Source of the DNA: Ruminococcus sp.
GTDB lineage: Bacteria; Bacillota; Clostridia; Oscillospirales; Ruminococcaceae
Assembly (NCBI GenBank): GCA_017529875.1
Contig: JAFXNC010000027.1
Span: 1-64,000 of the forward strand
Length of the DNA: 64,000 nt
Direction: 5' to 3'
Positions 22,013 through 31,347 of the stretch are shown piece after piece; position 1 is the stretch's first letter, and each line of letters opens with the position of its first letter. A model generated the notes under the pieces. It did no database searches and was not told the DNA's origin. It saw nothing but the letters and a program-made list of their open reading frames with translations. A program made the translations under genes and the position numbers.

Positions 22013-25000
22013 GCATACACCCCTCTCTTAGCGTCAACTCCTGCCTCCTCGAGAGTTTCCATGACGAGCTCGACAATGCCGTCTGCCGCCTCTTGAATTC
22101 GCTCTCTGATATCCGTACCGCCCTCTGAATTGACCGATATTGACGGTGATACAGATATCACTATGCTTGTTCTCGCCGATTCGACCTCGGCTTCACGCTG
22201 TTGAGCCTCCATGCTCGACAGCAGTTCTTGTGTTTTCGCTGCGTTAAGGATCCTCTCACCGCCTCGGAGCATCATAAGTTCCGGGCCGTTCTCGCCGACG
22301 AGCTTAATGCCTGCTTCGGCGTTCTCGGTACCGCTTGCATACCCTTGACTGAATATGCTGTCTGGGTACATAGTGCTTGTGTTCCGCCACGAGTTAAGCG
22401 TTGAGTGTATCGTTGAAAGCGACTGCTGAACAGCATCCTGCGGTGTCGCAAGAGCCCTTGAAATGACATTCCTTAACTTGTTGGCCTCCGATTCTATATC
22501 GGCTTCACCGTTTCTCAATGCTCTGAGGTATCCGTCAAGCGTTGACTTGGCTGCCTTTTCAGCCTCGGTACTCATATCAAACGATTCGACCTGTCTCCGC
22601 AGCGCTCCCTCGAGCTTGTTCATTTCACCAAGATAGTCGGTTGTAAGATCTACAAGGGATTTGGTAGTCGCCTCCTGCTCCTCCTTGACCTTGTTCCAAC
22701 TATCGACCATTTTCTGCAGATCTTCGTCCGAGGCTGCCGCCATACCTGCAATGGCGTTAACGCTCTCGGTCGAGCCGTCTGCGAAGCTCGCAATTACCTT
22801 TGACAGCCCCTTGATCTTGTCTGTGCGCCCTAAGAGGTTGCCTATATCCTTGTTGTAGTCCGACCAGTACGCTATCTGCGTTTCAAGCCCGGTGTTGATC
22901 TCTCCTATGCTCGTAGGCGCCACAGTTGCCGCCTGATCCCATAGCTGATACTGTCCTTGTATCGACTTTTCAGCGGCTTCCTTGGCCTTATCATAGGATT
23001 CTTTAAGCGTATTGATCTGCGTGATGATATCGTCTATTCCCTGATAAGTGGTAATGGCGTTTGCAGATACACCGTACACCCTTGCGGCTTCCTCGGCGGA
23101 GTAGAAACCGTCTGATACTGCATTTATCGCATCGTTAAGGCTCTCCTGGTATGCAGCAGCCTCCTCGGCAGCGGCTTTCATATCATCAACGCTCTGTCCG
23201 TATGCCCTGGCTGCCTGCTCTGCATCGAGATATCCCATTTGCACGGCATAAACAGCCTCGTTGTAAGCCTCCGTCTGCTTTCGAGCTTCTTCCTGCGACT
23301 TGGCAAGGGCTTCACTCTCGTTTGTTGCCCTGTTGAGTTCTTCGGTATAGTCGGCCATGAGCTTGATGTCGTTATTGTATTGATCTTCGGCGGCTTTTTT
23401 CTTTTTCTCGATTGTTGCGATACTTTCTTTTCGGAGCTCGATATTTTGAGTCAGCCTGTCATGTTCTGCTTTCGCAGCAGCTACCTGATTCCGTGTATAA
23501 TTACCTCTCTCGTCGCCGACCTGATAATTGCCCCAGTTTTTCCACTGATCGGAGTTCTCATAGTCAGCAAGCTCCTTTTCAGCCTGGAGAAGATTTTGTT
23601 TGGCTTGTTCAAGGTTTTCTGTTGCTTCCTGTTGCTTTATGAGGTTTTCCATAGCGTTGCTCGAGGTTTCTTCAAGCCGCTTTTGAGCAGCCTGCGCCTC
23701 GATCATGCGCTTTATGGCATCGGTAGATGTATCTATTGCGCCTGTGGTGGTATTAAGATTGAGATTGAGCCCCGGGATGCTCTCGTTGAGCATTCCGACA
23801 ATGGTCTCCATTTCTCTGATCTCTGCATTGGATTTATTGGTCTTGTTCTGGAGGTTTTCAAGTCTTACCGCCAGCGACAGCAGCGAGGCTTCCTCTGCGT
23901 CGATAGTCTCCATATGCTCACGGTAGAGCTTGTTTGCTTCCTCCATTTCTTTGGCATCGTTGGCGACCTTTTCATCGAATTCTGCAAGGGTCTCCTTGGA
24001 ACTTTCAAACTCCCTTGATAATGCCTCATACTCGCCTTTGAGAGCCCTCGCCTCGTTGCTGTTCTCGCCGTAAAGATCCTTTGCTCTCTCATACTCTTCA
24101 TTGAGTTCCTCGAGATGATCTTTCTGAGCCTGCGAGGATGCCGTCAGCTCCTCTTGCGCCTCCTGGCTTTCCTTATTCGCATCGGAAAAGGCTATCAGCC
24201 CCACCGTGAGAGCTGCGATACCCGCAAAGAGCAGAGTGTAAGGATTCAGGAGCATAGCTGCATTAAGACCTGTCTGCGCTGCCGTAGCGGATTCCGTAGC
24301 CGTTGCCTGTGCTGTTGTTGCTACTGCCGCCGTTGTCGCTGCAGCTGCCTCCTTGGCCGTGAGTGCCGTTGTGATCGCAGATAGAGTGTTGTGCAGCTTC
24401 TTGATCGTGGTGAATGCCTTGTATACCGCAAACATCACGGCTGCCTCTGCTGCAATGGCCATAATGCTCTTGACTACAACCGGGCTGTTTTGTGTAAACT
24501 TGGTCAGACCCGATATAAATCCGTTCCATATCTTCGTGAGATTGGTGATTTCGGGAGCGAATGCAGCGCCGAGCGTATTTTTCAAAGCCTCGGTGTTGGC
24601 CTTGCTGCGCTGGAACTCATCATCCATCGCCGTAAGAGATGCAAGAACATCATCCGACAGTATATATCCAACGTCCTGCGCTTCCTGTTTGTAGGACTGC
24701 ATTACACCGGAGCCCGCCTTGATAAGCGTGTTCAGCTCCAGCGCCGATCTTCCGAGAAGCTGTTGGGCTATCGCATCTCTCTCGGTCTCATTGGTCATAG
24801 TGTGTAGGCCGTCTATGACCTCCCAATATACCGTATCAGAATCCCTTAAAGAGCCATCTACATTTTGTATCTCGACACCAAGTTTTTCATAGGCCTCTTT
24901 TGTTGCCTGGGTACCGTTTGCGGCCGAGGACATCGACTTGATTTGCTTGGACATGGAACTCGTGAGAGTATCAACAGATACGTCTACAAGTTCGGCTGCG

Positions 25001-25671
25001 TAGTAATATGCTTGGAGATCGTCAGTTGCTATTCCATACTGTGTCGATACGGTACTGATAGTATCGGCATACTCGGCTGCGCCCTTGACCGCCTCCATAT
25101 ATCCGTCGGCAATTTTCTTCAACCCGGCTACTATGCCTGTAGCCGCAAGAGCAGAGCCTATCGACTCTAAAGCAGATGTGCCTTGTTTTCCAAACGCAGC
25201 AGCCTCAGAGCCCGCCTGTTCCTCTGCCTCTTTGAGTTCGTTTATCTCGCCTTTCAGCCTTTCGCTTTCGCCTGCGAGATTGCTCATATCGACACCGGAT
25301 TCGGTAAGCTCGGTTTCCATTTGCTGGAGTTTTGCATTTTTGGCCGCAAGAGCTTCCTCGGTATCTCTGATTTTGGCTTCAAGAGCAGCCTCTTTATTTG
25401 CAAGCGATGACGAGAACATCTCGTTGTTGCTCATTTCCGTGCGGACGTTTTCAAGCTGTGTCTTGTAGAGATCGAGCTTTTGTGAAGTCTTCTCTACAGA
25501 CTGCTGCTGCCTCTCATATGCGGATATATCTGCCTGCTGCTCATTGAGCTGTTGTATCTCTTTCTGTGTTTCGCTTAAGATTTTCTGTGCAGAGCTGAAC
25601 GTGCCGTTGAAGTCCTTGCCGAGCTGGGCACCGAGCTTCCATAGCATCTCATATTCTGTTCTCGCTGCCAT
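22009..25671 (-). CDS. Tape measure protein
   Basis: At 1220 residues the largest gene. The N-terminus is coiled coil (EMLWKLGAQLGKDFNGTFSS and long Glu/Gln heptads to about 160). A domain with GIVAGLKKIADGYMEAVKGA and LGRSALELNTLIKAG is typical of TP901/phage-related tail proteins. Hydrophobic helices lie around residues 395-495, and a further coiled coil runs on from there. The C-terminus has ENGPELMMLRGGERI, also seen in Firmicute tape measures. It sets tail length and passes DNA into the cell. Confidence 0.95.
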   Translation of the reverse strand: MAARTEYEMLWKLGAQLGKDFNGTFSSAQKILSETQKEIQQLNEQQADISAYERQQQSVEKTSQKLDLYKTQLENVRTEMSNNEMFSSSLANKEAALEAKIRDTEEALAAKNAKLQQMETELTESGVDMSNLAGESERLKGEINELKEAEEQAGSEAAAFGKQGTSALESIGSALAATGIVAGLKKIADGYMEAVKGAAEYADTISTVSTQYGIATDDLQAYYYAAELVDVSVDTLTSSMSKQIKSMSSAANGTQATKEAYEKLGVEIQNVDGSLRDSDTVYWEVIDGLHTMTNETERDAIAQQLLGRSALELNTLIKAGSGVMQSYKQEAQDVGYILSDDVLASLTAMDDEFQRSKANTEALKNTLGAAFAPEITNLTKIWNGFISGLTKFTQNSPVVVKSIMAIAAEAAVMFAVYKAFTTIKKLHNTLSAITTALTAKEAAAATTAAVATTAQATATESATAAQTGLNAAMLLNPYTLLFAGIAALTVGLIAFSDANKESQEAQEELTASSQAQKDHLEELNEEYERAKDLYGENSNEARALKGEYEALSREFESSKETLAEFDEKVANDAKEMEEANKLYREHMETIDAEEASLLSLAVRLENLQNKTNKSNAEIREMETIVGMLNESIPGLNLNLNTTTGAIDTSTDAIKRMIEAQAAQKRLEETSSNAMENLIKQQEATENLEQAKQNLLQAEKELADYENSDQWKNWGNYQVGDERGNYTRNQVAAAKAEHDRLTQNIELRKESIATIEKKKKAAEDQYNNDIKLMADYTEELNRATNESEALAKSQEEARKQTEAYNEAVYAVQMGYLDAEQAARAYGQSVDDMKAAAEEAAAYQESLNDAINAVSDGFYSAEEAARVYGVSANAITTYQGIDDIITQINTLKESYDKAKEAAEKSIQGQYQLWDQAATVAPTSIGEINTGLETQIAYWSDYNKDIGNLLGRTDKIKGLSKVIASFADGSTESVNAIAGMAAASDEDLQKMVDSWNKVKEEQEATTKSLVDLTTDYLGEMNKLEGALRRQVESFDMSTEAEKAAKSTLDGYLRALRNGEADIESEANKLRNVISRALATPQDAVQQSLSTIHSTLNSWRNTSTMYPDSIFSQGYASGTENAEAGIKLVGENGPELMMLRGGERILNAAKTQELLSSMEAQQREAEVESARTSIVISVSPSISVNSEGGTDIRERIQEAADGIVELVMETLEEAGVDAKRGVYA

Positions 25672-25686
25672 AGTGTCACCTCTCCG

Positions 25687-26168
25687 TCACTTTTGTTTCT
25701 GCTCCTCTATGATCTGATTGTTGGCCTCGATCCACTCACCCAAAGATCGGAGGGATAACGAAAGCCAAAATGGAATGGGAGTGTAGTTGTTCTTGGAAAG
25801 GATCAAGCAGGTTTTCCTTAACCACACTCCGGCGTCTCCGACCTTTATTCCAAATTGAGTAAAAAATTCTTGGCAGCGTTCCTCACTCTCTGATAGTCCT
25901 TAATGTTCATGCCGAGGAAGATGTCGGAACCGATAGGCTCCTTGCAGGCCTTGGCCGCAAATCTGATCAGATATTCGCTGCTCAGAGCAGGTACCAGCGC
26001 AGACTTACCGAGCGCCATAAGCTCGTCCTCGATAGCGAGCGAATCGCTGCCTGTGAGAGCATCAAAATCAAAGGTGAGTTCGGTGTACTCTTTGTCGTTG
26101 TAGGATATCGGCTTTTTCAGCTCAATAGTTACAAAACTTGTGTCTTCTGTTTTCTTTTCGATGGCCAT
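25687..26168 (-). CDS. Tail assembly chaperone, -1 frameshift fusion (E+E' / G-T type)
   Basis: Predicted product of ribosomal slippage at 25866-25860, where the zero frame reads AAT TTT TTA (heptamer T TTT TTA). After slipping, translation continues TQFGIKVGDAGVWLRKTCLI to a TGA at 25687, adding 57 residues for a total of about 160. The extension is protein-like and ends in EWIEANNQIIEEQKQK, a pattern seen in frameshift extensions of this family. The gene pair lies between tube and tape measure, where nearly all tailed phages carry a chaperone frameshift. Confidence 0.8.
25845..26168 (-). CDS. Tail assembly chaperone, zero-frame product
   Basis: 107 residues (MAIEKKTEDTSFVTIELKKP, LTFDFDALTGSDSLAIEDEL) matching the P2 gpE-like tail assembly family. 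It binds the tape measure during tail assembly. The last codons contain the slippery heptamer, so the stop at 25845-25847 ends the short form and the frameshift makes the long form. Confidence 0.88.
   Translation of the reverse strand: MAIEKKTEDTSFVTIELKKPISYNDKEYTELTFDFDALTGSDSLAIEDELMALGKSALVPALSSEYLIRFAAKACKEPIGSDIFLGMNIKDYQRVRNAAKNFLLNLE
25860..25866 (-). promoter_or_regulatory. Programmed -1 frameshift site (T TTT TTA)
   Basis: On the coding strand the heptamer TTTTTTA fits X XXY YYZ in the zero frame. It is the same heptamer as the HIV-1 gag-pol site. The zero-frame stop lies only 13 bases further on. Confidence 0.8.
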
Positions 26169-26223
26169 AGTTCATAGCTCCTTTCTATAGCCGCCGACGA
26201 GCGACGGCTATTATCAACTTTTC

Positions 26224-26736
26224 TTAATTTTTGCCGAGCAGCTTCCTTACGGTTGCGAGATAGTCGGTGCCTTTCACCTTGTAGACGTTGTTAAGCGGCT
26301 GATAATCAAGCACGCATTCGCTGCCGATATAGTCCTTGCGGGCAATGCAGGAATAGTCGCCGGACATAGACTGTGCTGTTGCAGGCGCATACTGCCCCGT
26401 GGTAAGCTTTGTGGGGATGATCTGAAGAATATACTTAGTCACGTACTGAGTAAAGCCTGTGCTCTTAAGTCCCTCGTGAACAGCTCTGCAATCTATCGTA
26501 TGAACCGTAGGTTTGAGCAGCGTGTATGCTGACAGCGAAATGTCGATCCACTGGATATTGACCGTCATAGCATCGCTGCTGCCGATTACAGGCATAGAAA
26601 TATCACCTGGAATACCTGCGCCGTTAGTCGTGAAGGTCTTAGCAGAGATGTCCGGGAGAGTTATTCTTGCGGTACCGAGGTACTCGCTGCCGTTTTCGTA
26701 AATCGCATAATCAATGATTCCGCCTTTAACTTCCAT
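26224..26736 (-). CDS. Major tail tube protein (P2 FII-like)
   Basis: 170 residues with GGIIDYAIYENGSEYLGTA at the N-terminus and LPDISAKTFTTNGAGIPGDI, typical of contractile-tail tube subunits. Downstream of the sheath gene and upstream of the chaperone, the standard order. Forms the inner tube of the tail. Confidence 0.9.
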   Translation of the reverse strand: MEVKGGIIDYAIYENGSEYLGTARITLPDISAKTFTTNGAGIPGDISMPVIGSSDAMTVNIQWIDISLSAYTLLKPTVHTIDCRAVHEGLKSTGFTQYVTKYILQIIPTKLTTGQYAPATAQSMSGDYSCIARKDYIGSECVLDYQPLNNVYKVKGTDYLATVRKLLGKN

Positions 26737-26748
26737 TCTAATCCCTCC

Positions 26749-28185
26749 TTATTCTGCAAATGCCGCCGTGAGCAGATCGACATCATACTCAACGTACATA
26801 TCGATTTCCTGTGCGGGTACGGGTGATGCGATCTTTGTGTCAAGCCTGAACTTGCCGCTGATCAGTGCAGTTGTAGGATTGTTGTCCTCGTTAAACTGGA
26901 TCTCGCCGCCGTAGAGCTGACCGTCGGAGGTCATACCGTTGAGCCAGCTGTTGTAACTGTTTATGATAGCATCAACAAGAACAGGGGTAAGCGGTCTGTC
27001 GAGATAGCCCCAGAACATAGTCACAAAGACATTGCAGAGGTAGTCCATCATTCTCGATGTGCAGATAAAGTTCTTGGCAACATCGGTCTCGCCGGGCCAG
27101 CAGCCTGTGTAGTTGCCCCAAGCTCTCCAACCATCATTGTTGAGAACGGTGACAACGCCATCGCTGTAGCTTACAACATCAGCCTGCGGGATAGAAAGAT
27201 AAACTTCTGTGCCTGCCTTTACGCAAGCCCCGGTGATAGGTATGGTCTTGTTGGAAGGAGACTCGTAAGGACTTCCGTTTTCGGAGTCGATCTGAGCCAT
27301 AAGGCCGCACATAATGGTCGAGAGTGCAAATACCTTGTCCCCACTCTTGACAAGAGGCCAGCAAACGATCATGTTAGGATCGTTGTAGCCGTTGCTGTTC
27401 TTAACCGAAAGCACCTCGGAATAGTCATCGGCACCGCTTGCGGAGGTGTCGAGGTCAACGACAGCCTTTGCCTTGAATATGCCATTGATGCTTGAAGCCT
27501 TTGCAGCCATAACCGCTGCAACAGAGGCGGTAGAAGACCAGCCGGGAGCGCAGATCAGATCGGGAACGATGCCGAGTATAGACTTGCACTTCTCGATTTC
27601 TTCGACAGCATTCTCGATGTCTGTCGCTGTGATTGCTCCGGGATTTGCCTTGTTATAGGCTACCGAGAGAGATGTTGCTGAATAGCTTGTGCTTGCCGGA
27701 AGCAGCTCTACGATGCAGTTCTCGCCGCTGTAGTACACCTCATAGTCGGTGTCCTTTACAAGCGTTGCAGGAGTGTTTCCTGTAGTCTTGACAACGAGAT
27801 TACTGTCATCAATGCAGTCAACAGGGAGTTTGATCTGATGATTTTTGACCGTCGCTGTCGCTGCTGCCACAGCGGTGTTGTGTGTAGCCGGATTGAACAC
27901 GTTGTAGAAGATTGCGGGCTTCATTCCGAACAGCTTAAAGTGGCTATATGCTGCCTCGCAGAGTGTCCACTTTGGAGCGCCTGTGCTGTCTCTCCACTCG
28001 GACGAGTAGCCGCCGAGCGTTACCGCCTCAGCAAAGCTGTTGAGCAGCTGCACCTTGCCGACATATCCGGCTCCTGCGTGGCAAGGCCACGCACCGATAA
28101 AAAACGGAATGCCGACAGGGGTTTCAGCAGCTACCGCAAAATCGGTGTCCGACTTATAGGTGTTGATGCCGTGATTAAGGGACAT
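26749..28185 (-). CDS. Tail sheath protein
   Basis: 478 residues. VAAETPVGIPFFIGAWP at the start, a central variable region, and the C-terminal NFICTSRMMDYLCNVFVTMF with YLDRPLTPVLVDAIINSYNS are sheath-family features of P2 FI type. The sheath contracts to drive the tube through the envelope. AGGAGG lies before the ATG, and the gene is followed 12 bp later by the tube gene. Confidence 0.93.
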   Translation of the reverse strand: MSLNHGINTYKSDTDFAVAAETPVGIPFFIGAWPCHAGAGYVGKVQLLNSFAEAVTLGGYSSEWRDSTGAPKWTLCEAAYSHFKLFGMKPAIFYNVFNPATHNTAVAAATATVKNHQIKLPVDCIDDSNLVVKTTGNTPATLVKDTDYEVYYSGENCIVELLPASTSYSATSLSVAYNKANPGAITATDIENAVEEIEKCKSILGIVPDLICAPGWSSTASVAAVMAAKASSINGIFKAKAVVDLDTSASGADDYSEVLSVKNSNGYNDPNMIVCWPLVKSGDKVFALSTIMCGLMAQIDSENGSPYESPSNKTIPITGACVKAGTEVYLSIPQADVVSYSDGVVTVLNNDGWRAWGNYTGCWPGETDVAKNFICTSRMMDYLCNVFVTMFWGYLDRPLTPVLVDAIINSYNSWLNGMTSDGQLYGGEIQFNEDNNPTTALISGKFRLDTKIASPVPAQEIDMYVEYDVDLLTAAFAE

Positions 28186-28200
28186 ATTTTATTCCTCCTT

Positions 28201-28470
28201 TTACTTGGAAACAGTCTCGTATGCATGTGCGAGACTTGTTCCGCCTTTTCTTATTTCTGCTCTTGCAGCAGACAGCTCCGTATCCTTGACGATCAGCCTT
28301 GCGATCTTGGGATATTTCTCGATAGCCGCTGCGAGCTTTCTGTGGATCTTATCAAGTGATCCGTGATAGATAGTACCCTCCTGGATAACTCCCTTGATTG
28401 AGGGGCCAACATATACATATATGCCGTTATCCTCGGAGGGCTTCTTGTCTTTGTTTTTAAATGCTGCCAT
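28201..28470 (-). CDS. Conserved tail-region protein (89 aa)
   Basis: Lysine-rich N-terminus (MAAFKNKDKKPSEDNG), then GIYVYVGPSIKGVIQEGTIY and a helical C-terminal part. Genes of this size precede the sheath gene in many Clostridia myoviruses; the function is unknown. It overlaps the upstream gene by 14 bp and ends 15 bp before the sheath start. Confidence 0.7.
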   Translation of the reverse strand: MAAFKNKDKKPSEDNGIYVYVGPSIKGVIQEGTIYHGSLDKIHRKLAAAIEKYPKIARLIVKDTELSAARAEIRKGGTSLAHAYETVSK

Positions 28471-28951
28471 AATCGACCTCTCTTTCTATTGGCGGGAGCT
28501 GAAACGTTCCGACCATTTCTCCGGCGTAATACGGTGCCGTGTCATCTTCATAGATAAGGGTTTCAAGCCCCTTTTCTTTGTCAAGTCGGAAAGCGTTTCC
28601 GACTACAACCTTTTTCAGCAGCTTGATCCTCACCGAATCCATAACATTGACGAGATTGAGAGCGCCTTCCTCTTCATCCTTGCCGTAAACGCAGAATATC
28701 ATGCGGATAACAGCGTTGTACTCTGTTTTCTGCCCGTCTGCCTCTTTTGAGATGCTTGTAACATAGCGTATGAGGATGTACGGTGCTATTTTGGTAACAG
28801 ATCTGCTGTCGGGCAGACGCATCAAGTGCACTGCCGGGGCTCTCGTTTCAATCTGCTGATCACCTTTCTGCAATGACGTCGGGAGCTTATAGTCCTTAAC
28901 AGCATCAGCTACGACCTTTTTGAGTTCATCAAGTAAAAATTTGATTGTCAT
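28457..28951 (-). CDS. Tail completion/terminator-type protein
   Basis: 164 residues from ATG 28951, which overlaps the upstream stop (TAATGA). A helical start (LDELKKVVADAVKDYKLP) and a beta-rich middle (RVRPAP-like RAPAVHLMRLPDSRSV, YILIRYVTSI) resemble phage minor tail or head-tail completion proteins placed just before the sheath. The assignment is by position and pattern. Confidence 0.55.
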   Translation of the reverse strand: MTIKFLLDELKKVVADAVKDYKLPTSLQKGDQQIETRAPAVHLMRLPDSRSVTKIAPYILIRYVTSISKEADGQKTEYNAVIRMIFCVYGKDEEEGALNLVNVMDSVRIKLLKKVVVGNAFRLDKEKGLETLIYEDDTAPYYAGEMVGTFQLPPIEREVDYGSI

Positions 28952-29538
28952 TATGCCCTCCAACCGTTAAGGATAGCCGAGATTTCGTGTTCGAGCCTCT
29001 TTTCAAAGGTCTCACGAATCTTATCTGCTACCTCCTGCTCAAGATCGTCATCACTGTCCATCATCTGCGGAGTAGAAGGTCCAAACTTTTCTTCTACAGG
29101 CAGTCTGGCGCTTGTCACACGCTCATACAAGCCCCTGTGTCCTCCCATGCGTCCCTCAAAGACGCTGTTAAGCACAGTCCTTGATGATGAGCGTTTCACT
29201 CTCACAGACACACGCCCGTTGCGGTCAACTCTCGTTTCAAACTTGGACAGAGGTATATGATACCCTCTGAACTCAATATCAACGTTTGTCTGTCCGGCAG
29301 AAGCGGTGATATGACGCTTGGACTTTGTGTACTCCTTGAAAGTGCCTGCATTTACGATGTAATGCTCACGAACACCTCTGGCAGCCATAGTCTCGCCAGT
29401 CTGTGCAGCTCGCTTGATTGCAGAGCCTATCGCCTTATCAGCACCGTGCGGAAATCCTGCAAGCAGTTTCTGCGCTCTCTCGATTGAGTTATTCTCGTTT
29501 ACACCATCGACAAGATATACATCATAAGGCTTACTCAT
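28951..29538 (-). CDS. HK97 gp10-like head-tail/tail component
   Basis: 195 residues. AIGSAIKRAAQTGETMAARG and a basic stretch (RVSVRVKRSSSRTVL) fit the HK97 gp10/P2 gpS-like group of tail completion proteins. Both ends overlap neighbours (ATG overlap with the 29531 gene, TAATGA with the next). Located between connector and sheath genes. Confidence 0.6.
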   Translation of the reverse strand: MSKPYDVYLVDGVNENNSIERAQKLLAGFPHGADKAIGSAIKRAAQTGETMAARGVREHYIVNAGTFKEYTKSKRHITASAGQTNVDIEFRGYHIPLSKFETRVDRNGRVSVRVKRSSSRTVLNSVFEGRMGGHRGLYERVTSARLPVEEKFGPSTPQMMDSDDDLEQEVADKIRETFEKRLEHEISAILNGWRA

Positions 29539-29899
29539 CTCGTGCCTCCAGTTCCAGCGTTATCATACCCTCGGCACAGCTCACGGAGGCAATATCATAT
29601 TTTTTGATGTAGATATGCCCCATAGCTGTACCGTCCTCAATGCCAATGGTCTGATTTTTCTGCGGAATGATACCTTTGAGATCAGTTTCCGAAACGTGCA
29701 TAACCTCGCTGACGGTGTATATTCCGTCCAGATGTCCGCCGTTGATAGCCGGAAGCTCTGTTTGCTTTATGTGGGTGAGTATGATCGGAATATTCTCAAA
29801 GGATCTTCCGTCATAAATAACGGTGCGCCTTTCAGCGAATTCGGAATCGTTGAGGAACACGTTCCGAACATCTGCCGCTACCATTTCCTTGAAGGTCAT
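29531..29899 (-). CDS. Head-tail connector-type protein
   Basis: 122 residues (MTFKEMVAADVRNVFLNDSE, RRTVIYDGRSFENIPIIL), beta-rich with an acidic C-terminus. The size and place after the capsid genes match head-tail joining proteins. It overlaps its neighbours by four and eight bases. Confidence 0.55.
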   Translation of the reverse strand: MTFKEMVAADVRNVFLNDSEFAERRTVIYDGRSFENIPIILTHIKQTELPAINGGHLDGIYTVSEVMHVSETDLKGIIPQKNQTIGIEDGTAMGHIYIKKYDIASVSCAEGMITLELEARDE

Positions 29900-30240
29900 A
29901 TCGGGCTTTCAGCGGTAAGATCAGGCATATCGGACAGCGTGTCGACCATTTCCTCCTTGGTCGTTCCGACCTTGAATGTGATGCCTCTCTCTTTCGCTAT
30001 TTCCCGAAGCTCCTTGACACTCTTGGATGACAGATCATCAAGCTCAGTATCTTCGGGCTCTTCAACAGGCACATTGACAGCGTCCTCCTCTGTGCTGACG
30101 ATCTCCGCTACACCGAGCGACACAAGCCGCTCGGCTTCACGGTCATCAACCTCAAAGGGTTCGCTTTCCTTGTTCTTCGGACATAAACGCCCGCCTATAT
30201 GCAGACCGTATATGCCCGAGATTACTCTTACAGTAGTCAT
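29896..30240 (-). CDS. Head-region protein with SAP/Rho-N-like C-terminal motif
   Basis: 114 residues. The N-terminal part (VRVISGIYGLHIGGRLCPKN, VDDREAERLVSLGVAEIVST) resembles short capsid-adjacent proteins of Firmicute phages. The C-terminal part, KSVKELREIAKERGITFKVG, is a LEM/SAP/Rho-N type helical hairpin. The pair may help DNA or connector binding during head completion. Function inferred from place. Confidence 0.6.
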   Translation of the reverse strand: MTTVRVISGIYGLHIGGRLCPKNKESEPFEVDDREAERLVSLGVAEIVSTEEDAVNVPVEEPEDTELDDLSSKSVKELREIAKERGITFKVGTTKEEMVDTLSDMPDLTAESPI

Positions 30241-30265
30241 TCCTTATGCTCCTTTCAGTATCGGT

Positions 30266-31333
30266 TTACGAAACTACGTTAGCTGCATAGATGTACGGGC
30301 AATATGCCTTAGGCGCTGCAAGCGGTCTTGCTGCAAGCCTGAGCTTGCGGATATCTCTTTCCTGATCTACCACGAGCTTGGGTACTCTCTTGGCTGCAAC
30401 GGTAACGAAATCCTTCATACCGTAGGGTATCTGAGTGATCTGGCCGTACATCATATGGCCACAGTCGGGAGCAGTAACCATAGCCGATGTTTCAGGGAAA
30501 TATGCTGTGGTAACGCCTGCATCGCTCACATAGGTTTCCATTACACTAAAGATGTTAAGGATAAAGCCGCCGAAATTAAGTCTGCCGATATATGCCACAC
30601 CGGGATACTTAATAGAGGGCTCGATGCTGCCTATGTCGATTCTTCTGTTGTCGAGAAGCTTCTGCACCTTATCAATGTCGAGGATTGCATCAGCTGCCTG
30701 CGAGCCGAGGACAAGATCGACAGCGGGGAGTCCGCGGGATGCAAGCGCCGCACACATAGCCTTAACATCTCCGAAGAAATCACCGCCCGATGCATTCCAA
30801 GCAGGGTTTACGGTGTAAGTATGATCGGATGTACTGTCGTAGAACTGCACATACTTGGGATCGCCGGCGGTATTGGCATCGATGTACTCCTGCATAGTGC
30901 AAGCGTTGTTGATCATCGTCTGCACAGCCATCCACTCTTCACGTCTTTCAATACGTCTGTTGAGATCGGTAAGATCCTCGAGCTGAATCTTTGCTGCTCT
31001 CTCAGCAGGTGTGGAGCCGGGATAGAGTGCCTCGCCAAATCCTCTCTTTTTCAGATCGTCAAGTGTAAGGAGCCTTGACGGAGCGATATATGCAGGCTGA
31101 TACTCATGGATTTCATAGCCTCTGCGATCCACAGGGATATCTCCGGCTCTTTCAGCTACGAAAGCGGCCATCTTGCGGTCACCCTTGCGGTACTCGGTGA
31201 GCACCTTGTCGGCCTTGAAAATGTCACCGGCTCCGGTCGGGAAATAGCGATCTCTGAAGAACGTTGCCTGAGGCACGATCTCTTCTGTAATCGCAATCAG
31301 AGCGTAGTTGTCGAAAAGATTAAGTTCTGCCAT
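30266..31333 (-). CDS. Major capsid protein (lambda gpE family)
   Basis: 355 residues: LFDNYALIAITEEIVPQATF, FKADKVLTEYRKGDRKMAAF, and NCGHMMYG-like CGHMMYGQITQIPYGMKDFV near the C-terminus are hallmarks of the E-type capsid. It forms the head shell. AGGAGG precedes the start, and the decoration protein gene lies 14 bp upstream, as in lambda D-E. Confidence 0.93.
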   Translation of the reverse strand: MAELNLFDNYALIAITEEIVPQATFFRDRYFPTGAGDIFKADKVLTEYRKGDRKMAAFVAERAGDIPVDRRGYEIHEYQPAYIAPSRLLTLDDLKKRGFGEALYPGSTPAERAAKIQLEDLTDLNRRIERREEWMAVQTMINNACTMQEYIDANTAGDPKYVQFYDSTSDHTYTVNPAWNASGGDFFGDVKAMCAALASRGLPAVDLVLGSQAADAILDIDKVQKLLDNRRIDIGSIEPSIKYPGVAYIGRLNFGGFILNIFSVMETYVSDAGVTTAYFPETSAMVTAPDCGHMMYGQITQIPYGMKDFVTVAAKRVPKLVVDQERDIRKLRLAARPLAAPKAYCPYIYAANVVS

Positions 31334-31347
31334 TTTTTCATTCCTCC

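Noticed and set aside
29615..31078. Long open frame on the plus strand over the capsid genes
   Set aside because: It lies antisense to head genes with clear homology, has no ribosome binding site and a composition unlike a folded protein.
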